Positions 53,780 to 60,798 of a stretch of DNA of 64,000 nucleotides are shown here, piece by piece. Position 1 is the first letter of the stretch; every line of letters starts with the position of its first letter. Below the pieces are notes generated by a model. That model was not told the origin of the DNA, made no database searches, and saw nothing but the letters and a program-made list of their open reading frames with translations. Position numbers and translations under genes: made by a program. This DNA is from Polynucleobacter nymphae (GTDB lineage Bacteria; Pseudomonadota; Gammaproteobacteria; Burkholderiales; Burkholderiaceae): positions 1,240,001 through 1,304,000 of the forward strand of contig NZ_JACVPA010000001.1 of the NCBI RefSeq assembly GCF_018882155.1, written 5' to 3'.

Positions 53780-54730
53780 TTATTGTTTTGGTCCATCCAA
53801 TTTAAATAATCGTACTGCGTTTCTGTAAGAAATTTTTTCAACTACTTCTGGTTCAAAGTAAGGCAAGAACATAGTACGTATATCGTCAATCATTTCACTG
53901 TAACGTGTTTCTAACCCACAGCAAGGGTCTGAACCCAACATAACTCGGTCTGGATGCTTTTTGATTACATCAAGCCAGGCCGGTTTAACTCCATCCTTGC
54001 TAAACATCCTTCCGGATTCAAAAGGACCTGCGTGTACTGGCCCATTCTTGCCTGATATTTCACAAACCACATTAGGTAAATCAGTAAAAAACTGGTCAAT
54101 AACTTTTGGATTGCTTCTTGGCAAACAATGTGCCAGTACTGTAAGAGTGCGAGGATAAGTTTTTGACATGTAATATAAGTCCTCAACAAATTGAGTATCG
54201 TATTCTGCGTGGACTTGAACGTAGGCTCCGTACTTATTTGAAATCTCATACATCTTTTCAATTGCTGGAGTGCGGACTCTAATCTGACGACTAATGTCCG
54301 GCGAACCGCTTCGGTGATTGGCGCTGTGAATTTCTCCAAACCCTTTTAATGTGCCCGCCTTAAACATTTCTTCGGCTTGAGCAAACATGCTCTTAAAGTG
54401 CTCAGGATCTACTAGTGCGCTCTCACTGCGAGTATTCATGAACTCGTCTTGTCCAATTGCGGAAATATATCTATTGCCCAAAGCATTGGCTAGGTAAGTT
54501 TGATAATCACCTACACCACCTGCCCATTGCACGTTATTCTTTTCCATTTGATATTTGAAGTCACTGGGACTGGGACTGTAGGATGTATTGTGGACATGCA
54601 TGTGTACGTCAGCAATGGGAATGGTTTTAGCCAACTCAATAGATTGAGCTGTTGGTTGTGCAAAGGAATGAGAGAAAGCGAACACAAGCGCAAGGAAGAG
54701 CTTTTTCACGATTTGTTTCCAAGTAAGCAT
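53780..54730 (-). CDS. Exported amidohydrolase-family protein
   Basis: A 316-aa TIM-barrel protein of the amidohydrolase-2 type. It has a signal peptide (KKLFLALVFAFSHSFA), metal-binding DVHMHVH near residue 41, a second-strand GFGEIHSANHRSG, His in VHAEYDTQF and AHCLPRSNP, and Asp in MLGSDPCCG near 277. The start is set at MLTWKQ (54730) because the longer frame reads into the tRNA relic R8. It is transcribed against the array direction. Confidence 0.75.
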   Translation of the reverse strand: MLTWKQIVKKLFLALVFAFSHSFAQPTAQSIELAKTIPIADVHMHVHNTSYSPSPSDFKYQMEKNNVQWAGGVGDYQTYLANALGNRYISAIGQDEFMNTRSESALVDPEHFKSMFAQAEEMFKAGTLKGFGEIHSANHRSGSPDISRQIRVRTPAIEKMYEISNKYGAYVQVHAEYDTQFVEDLYYMSKTYPRTLTVLAHCLPRSNPKVIDQFFTDLPNVVCEISGKNGPVHAGPFESGRMFSKDGVKPAWLDVIKKHPDRVMLGSDPCCGLETRYSEMIDDIRTMFLPYFEPEVVEKISYRNAVRLFKLDGPKQ

Positions 54731-54744
54731 ACGGACAGGATAAG

Positions 54745-54786
54745 GCATCCTAGGCCCTGGTTCGATTCCGCCCCGGGCCACCAAGA
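54745..54786 (+). repeat. tRNA-Phe 3' relic R8
   Basis: GCATCCTAGGCCCTGGTTCG then ATTCCGCCCCGGGCCACCAAGAAT. It keeps the full TTCGATT T-loop, unlike the other diverged relics, so it may be an intermediate form. T1 follows. Confidence 0.88.
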
Positions 54787-54792
54787 ATCACC

Positions 54793-54816
54793 AAAACCAC
54801 CTTCGGGTGGTTTTTT
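54793..54816 (+). terminator. Terminator type T1 after relic R8
   Basis: AAAACCACC-TTCG-GGTGG with TTTTTT. Confidence 0.88.
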
Positions 54817-54922
54817 CATTTGGTCTGAGACGGGTAATCCCTAGGATAGCGATGTAAACCCCATGTTAGATTACTAGTCGGAGTAAAAAACTTTAATTAC
54901 AAGAGTTAAATGTGGAGAGACT

Positions 54923-55948
54923 ATGAGCAACCAAAGACGTGAATTCCTAAAAGTATCTGCTTTAGCCGGCGGTGCTGCGCTAACCACCCCATTTATTGCA
55001 AACCAGGCTGAGGCGGCTGGACCTGGTGCAGGCGCTGTCAGAATTGCTAATCCTGATATGGCAAAGAACATGACTGTTCTAAATTACAAAGTGGACAATA
55101 AATATGTTCTAGGCGTGAAAACAGACAAAGGAATTTTAGATGTTGCTAAAGCAGCAAAGCAGTTTAAGGTTAAGGCGCCAATTAATACTGATGATTTGAT
55201 TCAAAATGGTGATCAGGGTCTAGGTAAGCTGGTGGGCCTGGCATTGAGCAAGGGTGGCCCAAATTTGTTTTTGAACGAATCTAAAATCGAATATGCACCT
55301 GCTATTACTAACCCCGAGAAAATTATCTGCGTGGGATTGAACTATGCAAAGCATGCTAAAGAAACTAATAATCCCATCCCAACATTACCAATTTTATTTA
55401 ATAAATTCAATAACACACTGAATAGCCATAATGGTGTTGTAAAGGCATCATTAGTCAACGCAGAAAAGTTTGATTACGAAGCAGAGTTAGTTATTGTGAT
55501 GGGTAAGCGCGCATATAACGTTAGTGAGGCCGATGCGTTGTCATATGTATTTGGCTATGCTACAGGACAAGACTTTACGGCGCGTGATTTACAGCAACGC
55601 AGTAGTCAGTGGATGATTGGTAAAACCAATGACGGTTTTGCGCCTATAGGCCCATATATTTTGACATCAGATTTAGTTGGAGATCCAAATCAACTAAAGA
55701 TAGAGCAATACGTTAATGGTGAGGTTCGTCAGTCATCTAATACTAACGATATGGTTTTTAATTGCGCTCAGATTGTGAGCTACGCCTCCAAAATTTTTAC
55801 TCTAGAGCCAGGCGATATTATTTTTACCGGCACCCCGGAGGGTGTCATTACAGGGTACCCTAAAGAAAAACAGGTATGGCTTAAGCCAGGCGATAAGCTT
55901 GAAACGCGCATTGAGAAACTGGGTAATCTTAAATTTATCGTAGCTTGA
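54923..55948 (+). CDS. Tat-exported fumarylacetoacetate hydrolase-family protein
   Basis: A 341-aa protein with a Tat leader (RREFLKVSALAGGAAL, cleavage near AEA-AG) and a C-terminal FAH domain: ICVGLNYAKHAKETN near residue 135, metal-binding DYEAELVIVMGKRA near 176, GYATGQDFTARDLQ near 210 and IFTGTPEGVITG near 301. FAH enzymes hydrolyse or decarboxylate acylpyruvates or related diketo acids in the cytoplasm; an exported version is unusual. Single-gene module with a good GGAGAG site. Confidence 0.85.
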   Translation: MSNQRREFLKVSALAGGAALTTPFIANQAEAAGPGAGAVRIANPDMAKNMTVLNYKVDNKYVLGVKTDKGILDVAKAAKQFKVKAPINTDDLIQNGDQGLGKLVGLALSKGGPNLFLNESKIEYAPAITNPEKIICVGLNYAKHAKETNNPIPTLPILFNKFNNTLNSHNGVVKASLVNAEKFDYEAELVIVMGKRAYNVSEADALSYVFGYATGQDFTARDLQQRSSQWMIGKTNDGFAPIGPYILTSDLVGDPNQLKIEQYVNGEVRQSSNTNDMVFNCAQIVSYASKIFTLEPGDIIFTGTPEGVITGYPKEKQVWLKPGDKLETRIEKLGNLKFIVA

Positions 55949-55971
55949 GATTGGCGGCATATCAGAATCAA

Positions 55972-56013
55972 ACATCCTCAGCCCTGGTCGGTTCCGCCCC
56001 GGCCACCAAGAAT
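55972..56013 (+). repeat. tRNA-Phe 3' relic R9
   Basis: ACATCCTCAGCCCTGGTCGG then TTCCGCCCCGGCCACCAAGAAT; T-loop deletion plus one G missing in the acceptor; T2 follows. Confidence 0.83.
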
Positions 56014-56017
56014 CTTG

Positions 56018-56046
56018 ATAGCCCACTTACTGGGCTATTTTCTTTT
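56018..56046 (+). terminator. Terminator type T2 after relic R9
   Basis: ATAGCCCA-CTTAC-TGGGCTAT with TTTCTTTT. Confidence 0.85.
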
Positions 56047-56112
56047 GGTCAGGCAGGATTATTGGCCATCCATTAGGATGAGATGGCTGACTTACAAAAA
56101 GACAAAATTCGT

Positions 56113-56697
56113 ATGAATCGTTTTAATCGCACAATTACTACATGCATTTTTTTACTTAGCGGTCTTTGTATCGCTCAGCAGGTAATGGCTACTTTGGCAA
56201 ATGATTTGCAAGATGGTCAGCATATATTGCTGATGAGGCATGCCGACGCTCCTGGCATTGGAGATCCTGCTGGGTATGTTATTGCTCAGTGCTCTACTCA
56301 GCGTAACTTGGGCGATTACGGCAAAAAGCAAGCCCAGGCAATAGGAATATGGTTAACTGAGCAAGGCATTCAAAAAGCAGAAGTATTTAGTAGTCCGTGG
56401 TGTAGATGTTTAGATACTGCAAACCTTCTTAATAAAGGCTCGGTAAAAATTGAACCATCACTTGGATCTTTTTTTGACGAAATGAGTCTAGAGAAAAGGC
56501 AAACGAAAGCCTTGGGGGCATTCATTAAAAATGAGATGGGCAAGCAATCTAAGGCGCCACTGATCCTGGTTACGCATCATGTCAATATTCAGGCCTATAC
56601 CGGAAAGGTGGTTGGTGTAGGCGATATGGTTTTGGTGAGGGTTAATAAAAACGGAGAACATTTTTCCCACACAATTTACCCAAGTCCCAAGCCCTAA
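56113..56697 (+). CDS. Exported histidine phosphatase-family protein
   Basis: A 194-aa protein of the phosphoglycerate-mutase-like superfamily. The signal peptide spans about 1-27, the catalytic RHG-like motif is [10 protein letters not shown] near residue 42, a second arginine is in [12 protein letters not shown], and a late conserved His is in LVTHHVNIQ near 165. The start at 56113 (MNRFNR) is chosen because it gives a normal signal peptide. Substrate unknown; an acid phosphatase-like periplasmic enzyme is plausible. Single-gene module. Confidence 0.8.
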   Translation: MNRFNRTITTCIFLLSGLCIAQQVMATLANDLQDGQHILLMRHADAPGIGDPAGYVIAQCSTQRNLGDYGKKQAQAIGIWLTEQGIQKAEVFSSPWCRCLDTANLLNKGSVKIEPSLGSFFDEMSLEKRQTKALGAFIKNEMGKQSKAPLILVTHHVNIQAYTGKVVGVGDMVLVRVNKNGEHFSHTIYPSPKP

Positions 56698-56709
56698 GGG
56701 CAGAGTTTG

Positions 56710-56748
56710 GCATCCTCGGTCCTGGTCGATTCCGCTCTGGGCCACCAA
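56710..56748 (+). repeat. tRNA-Phe 3' relic R10
   Basis: GCATCCTCGGTCCTGGTCGA then TTCCGCTCTGGGCCACCAAA; more substitutions than R4-R9; T1 follows. Confidence 0.8.
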
Positions 56749-56757
56749 AAAAACACT

Positions 56758-56781
56758 AAAACCACCTTCGGGTGGTTTTTT
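56758..56781 (+). terminator. Terminator type T1 after relic R10
   Basis: AAAACCACC-TTCG-GGTGG with TTTTTT. Confidence 0.88.
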
Positions 56782-56863
56782 CATTTGGAGCTGGGTATTA
56801 TGGGTAGGCTGGCTTTTGCTAAATTGGCAACGCAGCCCTTATAAAAAATCCCTAGGAGAAAAC

Positions 56864-57145
56864 ATGAATAAATCAGAATTAGTAGAAAAGATTGCTAATG
56901 ACACAGATATTTCCAAAGCATCCGCAGACCGGGTCCTTAGCGTGGCAATAGAAACAATCATCAAGGCCGTTACTAAAGGCGATGATGTTCAGTTAATTGG
57001 TTTTGGCACTTTTAAATCTGGCAAACGCGCAGCGCGTATCGGCCGTAATCCACAAACCGGCGCCGAGCTTAAGATCCCAGCAGCTAAGACAGTTAAATTT
57101 GGCGCTGGCAAAGCATTTAAGGATGCTGTCAATAAGCGTAAGTAA
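56864..57145 (+). CDS. HU-family DNA-binding protein
   Basis: A 93-aa HU/IHF protein ([20 protein letters not shown]) with the diagnostic [21 protein letters not shown] segment near residues 46-66 and the terminal [14 protein letters not shown]. The start at 56864 has an AGGAGAA site; the longer frame upstream has no support. It is the sole gene of its module. It may be the genome's HU or an extra copy. HU-type bending proteins also assist site-specific recombination. Confidence 0.93.
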   Translation: MNKSELVEKIANDTDISKASADRVLSVAIETIIKAVTKGDDVQLIGFGTFKSGKRAARIGRNPQTGAELKIPAAKTVKFGAGKAFKDAVNKRK

Positions 57146-57157
57146 TTACTAGATTTG

Positions 57158-57199
57158 ACATCCTCGGCCCTAGTCGATTCTGTCTGGGGCCACCAAGAA
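57158..57199 (+). repeat. tRNA-Phe 3' relic R11
   Basis: ACATCCTCGGCCCTAGTCGA then TTCTGTCTGGGGCCACCAAGAAT; clearly decayed in the acceptor part; T2 follows. Confidence 0.8.
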
Positions 57200-57203
57200 T
57201 CAC

Positions 57204-57229
57204 AATAGCCCACTTGACGGGCTATTTTT
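57204..57229 (+). terminator. Terminator type T2 after relic R11
   Basis: AATAGCCC-ACTTGAC-GGGCTATT with a T run. Confidence 0.82.
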
Positions 57230-57365
57230 ATAAGCACTAGGTTAAGATGCAAATATTAGGAAAATTGGCGCCAGCCAGCGTTTGATGATTAGATAATATT
57301 ACAGCAAGCCCCAAAGCAAAAATCAGGACCTGTAGCTTTGTTTAACTTGAAAAGAGGGCAACTAA

Positions 57366-58085
57366 GTGAGTTCAACCGTTTTAATTACTACAGCCAATAA
57401 GCCGCCAAAGGATATCCCTTATTTGCAGATGACTAATCTAGCTACGCGTTACATAACTGCAAAAGCAGCGATATTTTTTTGGGCTGCCCACGGTATAAAA
57501 AAAATTGTTATTGCTGACGCTACTGGAGGCACCCTTCTTAATGATGAAGAGGTAGTGCTTTTAAAACAAATGGGCGTTGATGTTGAGCAAATCTCCTACT
57601 GCCAAAACGACGACTCTATAAAGTTAAGGGGCAAAGGATATGGAGAGGGGGAGCTAATAAAATTTGCCCTGAAACACTCAACATTTTTGAAAAACGAAAA
57701 TAATTTCTTTAAATGCACTGGCAAAATCTATTGTCGAAATTTTGAAACAATAATAGAAATGATTAAGCAAAACAATATCCAAAATATTTTTTGGAGGCAC
57801 CTTGGCGAGGGAGATTCATTACAGCCATGGGCGGACATGCGCTTTTTTTATACTAGCAAAAAGTTTTGTGAAGAATATTTGATTCCTGCGTATCTAAAGT
57901 CTGATGATAGAAAAGAAGAAGCTGTGGAATACTTTAGCTTCAATATTTTTAATGAAAAATTGTCTTCAGCAAAGGCCTTAAGACCTCTACTTTCTGGATT
58001 TTCGGGTGGGACTGGAAAACAATATTTTGATTTAGGCTTGGGCATGTTGGATATAAGTTACCCTTGCTGGGTCGGCGCCCAATGA
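57366..58085 (+). CDS. Hypothetical protein, probable glycosyltransferase-like
   Basis: A 239-aa soluble protein starting with GTG. The opening pattern (VLITTANKPPKDIPYLQ), GKGYGEGELIKFAL near 89 and CTGKIYCRNF near 118 resemble small GT-A-like proteins seen in polysaccharide islands, but no DxD motif is certain. Its stop overlaps the next start (ATGA), so the two proteins probably act together. It is AT-richer than the backbone genes. Confidence 0.55.
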   Translation: MSSTVLITTANKPPKDIPYLQMTNLATRYITAKAAIFFWAAHGIKKIVIADATGGTLLNDEEVVLLKQMGVDVEQISYCQNDDSIKLRGKGYGEGELIKFALKHSTFLKNENNFFKCTGKIYCRNFETIIEMIKQNNIQNIFWRHLGEGDSLQPWADMRFFYTSKKFCEEYLIPAYLKSDDRKEEAVEYFSFNIFNEKLSSAKALRPLLSGFSGGTGKQYFDLGLGMLDISYPCWVGAQ

Positions 58086-58900
58086 GGATAAAAAAATTAG
58101 CCATTGGCGTCACATTTCATTATGTTGAGGACCGAATTAAATACCTAGAGAAAATTGCAACCCAGTTTCCATTGCTTGCAGATGAAGTTCTTATTCATAT
58201 TTTTACTAATGAAAATGATGTGGATAAGAGTTTAAATATTATGAATGCCATCAAGCAAGGGCGTGAATTAACAGTAGAAATTCATACCCCCACCTATCTT
58301 GGCCATCCCTATCTTTTAACTTGGAGCCATTTTTATACTTTTCGGAAGCTCTTCGATGCAGATCAATCAATTACACACTTCATGTATGTGGAAGACGATA
58401 TTTTTATCACGCCAAAAAATATTGAGTACTGGCTAAGGGGTCTCGAAGATCTAAAGAGTGAGGGCCTAATCCCTTCTTTTTTACGCTACGAGAAAATGGA
58501 GGGTTCTACAGAATTATATTCAACAGATTCTTTTACAAGATCTATTTTTCATAAGCTACCTAGAATGAAGGCATCAGAAAACTATTGCTACGTAAATTTG
58601 CCAGAACCTTATCAAGGTATGTATTTGCTAGATCGGGAGTTGATGTATGAGCACCTAAATGGCCCATCCTCTATTCCCGAAAAGACTCCTTGGCATATTA
58701 GGGAGAAAGCAGCAGCGGGATTAACATTCGTTAATGTCCCCAGGGGCTGTGTCTCCAGAAATTTTATTGGGTATGATTCTAAGAATAAGAAAATTGACCC
58801 TAATAGCCTTATTCATCACATTCCAAATAATTATGTCGCCAATCCAGACATAGCTTTAGGAAAAATTAAAATTAATGAATTAATAATTCGTGTCGGTTGA
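58082..58900 (+). CDS. Hypothetical protein, glycosyltransferase-like with EDD motif
   Basis: A 272-aa soluble protein. HFMYVEDDIFITPKNIEYW near residues 100-118 contains an acidic EDD motif placed as in GT-A sugar transferases, with later conserved-looking PYQGMYLLDRELM. The start at 58082 (MRIKKL) overlaps the preceding stop by 4 bp. Acceptor and donor unknown. AT-rich coding sequence suggests transfer from elsewhere. Confidence 0.58.
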   Translation: MRIKKLAIGVTFHYVEDRIKYLEKIATQFPLLADEVLIHIFTNENDVDKSLNIMNAIKQGRELTVEIHTPTYLGHPYLLTWSHFYTFRKLFDADQSITHFMYVEDDIFITPKNIEYWLRGLEDLKSEGLIPSFLRYEKMEGSTELYSTDSFTRSIFHKLPRMKASENYCYVNLPEPYQGMYLLDRELMYEHLNGPSSIPEKTPWHIREKAAAGLTFVNVPRGCVSRNFIGYDSKNKKIDPNSLIHHIPNNYVANPDIALGKIKINELIIRVG

Positions 58901-59033
58901 GGTTTAGCCTATATAGGGGTCATACAAGCACGGGCCAAGTGTGATCAAGATGCCGTAAAAGCTCAGTGAGTAAAGCGGAAAAAGCTGGTCAAAATCAACT
59001 TGCCAAAGCGACAGTGCCTAAATCCCGCCTAAG

Positions 59034-59051
59034 CCGCCTAACCCCAGGCGG
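59034..59051 (+). terminator. Inverted repeat downstream of the transferase-like pair
   Basis: CCGCCT-AACCCC-AGGCGG followed by TTCTATTCT. A possible terminator, overlapping the decayed relic R12. The rest of 58901-59030 holds nothing I can support. Confidence 0.5.
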
Positions 59052-59078
59052 TTCTATTCTGCCTTGGACTACTAAAAA
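59042..59078 (+). repeat. tRNA-Phe 3' relic R12 (strongly decayed)
   Basis: GGCGGTTCTATTCTGCCTTG then GACTACTA aligns with the T-arm and acceptor of the tRNA (GGTTCGATTCCGCC ... CCACCA). It is identified mainly because a T1 terminator follows at the usual distance. Confidence 0.55.
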
Positions 59079-59083
59079 ACACC

Positions 59084-59106
59084 AAAACCACCTTCGGGTG
59101 GTTTTT
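59084..59106 (+). terminator. Terminator type T1 after relic R12
   Basis: AAAACCACC-TTCG-GGTGG with TTTTT. Confidence 0.88.
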
Positions 59107-59153
59107 CATTGAGCTTTAGGATTGATTTAATCAATATATGTTTTAATTATTAG

Positions 59154-59807
59154 ATGTATATCCCTTCTCATTTTCTTGAGACTGATCTAGAGAAGATCTC
59201 TCAATTTATTAAGACTCACCCTCTTGGGCTGATGGTTGCCAATGTTGATGGGGAGCTGGTTGGAAATCACCTCCCTTTTATGGCGCCTAATGGAAATATA
59301 GCCGTTGGGAGTAAATTAATTTCACATGCAGCCAAAGCAAATCCAATATGGAAAATTGGCGAGAAAAAGCAAAAAGTATTGCTGGCCTTTTCTGGATATG
59401 AGGCTTATATCAGCCCATCTTCATACCCCACAAAGAGCGAAACCCACAAAGTTGTTCCTACCTATAACTATTTAAGCGTTCACATCAATGGAATACTATC
59501 TGCCATCCAAGACGAAGAGGATAAGCATCAAATTGTGAAGATCCTAACGGAGAAAATGGAGTCAAGTAGAAAAGATCCATGGGCCGTTACAGATGCCCCA
59601 AAAGACTACATTGAAACTATGCTTGCAAATATTGTTGGGGTTGAATTGTTGGTTGAAAAAATTGAAGCGAAGTGGAAGATTAGTCAAAATCGTCCTGCCA
59701 GAGATCGCCAAGGCGTTATTGATGATCTAAGGGAGAATGTTGAGGACTCTAATAGCTTAGAGATGGCAAGAGAGATTGAAGCGCTGGGTGGACTGAAACA
59801 AGATTAG
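59154..59807 (+). CDS. FMN-binding negative transcriptional regulator-family protein (PaiB-like)
   Basis: A 217-aa PaiB-type split-barrel flavin-binding protein. MYIPSHFLETDLEKISQFIK opens the protein, LGLMVANVDGELVGNHLPF lies near 24-42, and the YNYLSVHINGIL region near 103-114 is typical. The family name comes from Bacillus PaiB, but the biochemical role is uncertain; flavin binding or haem-independent reduction are alternatives. Single-gene module. Confidence 0.85.
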   Translation: MYIPSHFLETDLEKISQFIKTHPLGLMVANVDGELVGNHLPFMAPNGNIAVGSKLISHAAKANPIWKIGEKKQKVLLAFSGYEAYISPSSYPTKSETHKVVPTYNYLSVHINGILSAIQDEEDKHQIVKILTEKMESSRKDPWAVTDAPKDYIETMLANIVGVELLVEKIEAKWKISQNRPARDRQGVIDDLRENVEDSNSLEMAREIEALGGLKQD

Positions 59808-59845
59808 ATATTCTAGGCCTTGGTCGATTCTGCGCCGCCAAGAAT
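59808..59845 (+). repeat. tRNA-Phe 3' relic R13
   Basis: ATATTCTAGGCCTTGGTCGA then TTCTGCGCCGCCAAGAAT; acceptor part shortened; starts at the stop codon of the PaiB-like gene. Confidence 0.72.
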
Positions 59846-59849
59846 TACG

Positions 59850-59874
59850 ATAGCCCACTTGTTGGACTATTTTT
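59850..59874 (+). terminator. Terminator type T2 after relic R13 (one mismatch)
   Basis: ATAGCCCA-CTTGT-TGGACTAT with TTTTT; one stem mismatch. It overlaps the 3' end of the convergent GNAT gene. Confidence 0.72.
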
Positions 59875-60280
59875 ATTGCACATGCTTCTTTAGAGTCCAG
59901 GCACTTGGATGCTGTTCAAAACCAAGAGGCCCATAATATTCTCTTGCTTTTGGGGCAGCCAGTAAAACCAACATACATTCTGGCCCAAGAGCTACTTTAG
60001 TTTTCTCAATTAATTGCTTTCCAATGCCCTGCTTTTGGTATTGAACATCTACAGCCAGGTCAGATAGATACGCAACATATGAGAAATCCGTTAATGATCT
60101 AGAAATACCAACTAACTTATCCCCATCCCACGCTGAAATAATCAGATTAGCGTGCTTATACATATTCTCAAACGCTTGGCGATTATGAATAGGACGTCTT
60201 TCCCCAAGTGTCGACCTAATGTATAAATCAATCGCTTGATCAGCAGAGATTTTGGCTGAACTGGAATAGGCAATGTTCAT
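59873..60280 (-). CDS. GNAT-family N-acetyltransferase
   Basis: A 135-aa acetyltransferase with the acetyl-CoA pyrophosphate-binding motif QKQGIGKQLIEKT near residues 82-94, preceded by the core strand LSDLAVDVQY and followed by LLAAPKAREYYGPLGFE. The acceptor is unknown. It is one of the few array genes on the minus strand. Its last codons run into the T2 terminator hairpin. Confidence 0.85.
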   Translation of the reverse strand: MNIAYSSSAKISADQAIDLYIRSTLGERRPIHNRQAFENMYKHANLIISAWDGDKLVGISRSLTDFSYVAYLSDLAVDVQYQKQGIGKQLIEKTKVALGPECMLVLLAAPKAREYYGPLGFEQHPSAWTLKKHVQ

Positions 60281-60345
60281 AGTTTTTCAATTTAATAAAA
60301 ATACCAGTCTATATGGGCCTTATAAAAAAGTAAAACCAGGAATAG

Positions 60346-60387
60346 ACATCCTCAGCCGTAATCGATTCCGCTCCTAGCTACCAAGAA
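60346..60387 (+). repeat. tRNA-Phe 3' relic R14 (strongly decayed)
   Basis: ACATCCTCAGCCGTAATCGA then TTCCGCTCCTAGCTACCAAGAAT; the acceptor GGGCC is gone but the ACCAAGAAT end remains. Confidence 0.75.
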
Positions 60388-60391
60388 TCAC

Positions 60392-60418
60392 TAAAACCAC
60401 CTTCGGTCAGTTTTTTAT
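60392..60418 (+). terminator. Degenerate T1 hairpin after relic R14
   Basis: AAAACCACC-TTC-GGTCAGTTTTTT; one arm is altered. Confidence 0.6.
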
Positions 60419-60507
60419 TTTCTGAACTGGCTAGATCATAAAAATCCTATGCTACGATACTTCTTCAAACCATATACATATTGCTTAACTGCAAAAAGAG
60501 GATATAC

Positions 60508-60645
60508 ATGAAGCGAATATTAAAAACCGCCTTTGCAGCTATGTTTATATTAATGTTAGTAGCATGCAGTGCTACTGGCAGGTCTTCAGGTGGCTATGGC
60601 GGCTGCCAGAATCCTAGTGATGAGTCGCGCTGCATAGCCGGTTAA
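60508..60645 (+). CDS. Mini-lipoprotein 1
   Basis: A 45-aa frame. A signal peptide with lipobox LVAC near residues 17-20 is followed by a 25-residue Ser/Gly-rich tail with two Cys (GGYGGCQN and SRC). It is preceded by AGAGGA. Size and style resemble entericidin-like small lipoproteins, but the tail is distinct. A near-duplicate follows at 60799. Confidence 0.62.
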   Translation: MKRILKTAFAAMFILMLVACSATGRSSGGYGGCQNPSDESRCIAG

Positions 60646-60684
60646 TAAGCATAGAACTATCGTTTAATGCCCTCATGTATCACC

Positions 60685-60707
60685 AAAACCACCTTCGGGT
60701 GGTTTTT
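60685..60707 (+). terminator. Terminator type T1 after mini-lipoprotein 1
   Basis: AAAACCACC-TTCG-GGTGG with TTTTT; only a trace of the tRNA end (TATCACC) precedes it. Confidence 0.87.
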
Positions 60708-60798
60708 ATTTTCTGAACTTGCTAGATCTTAAAAATCCTATGCTAGGATAGTTCTTCAAAACATCTACATATTGCTTAATTGCAAAAAGAGAATATAA

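Noticed and set aside
54731..54784. N-terminal extension of the amidohydrolase ([13 protein letters not shown])
   Set aside because: It is translated from relic R8 on the antisense strand; the signal peptide starts properly at 54730.
58940..59030. Possible degenerate tRNA with a D-arm-like AGCTCAGTGAGTAAAGCGG
   Set aside because: No acceptor or anticodon stems can be paired; the resemblance is limited to one arm and could be chance.
36163..60418. Interpretation of the array as an integron or CRISPR
   Set aside because: The repeats are tRNA 3' segments followed by terminators, spaced irregularly by 0.3-3 kb with genes between; there is no IntI, no attC-type fold and no cas gene.
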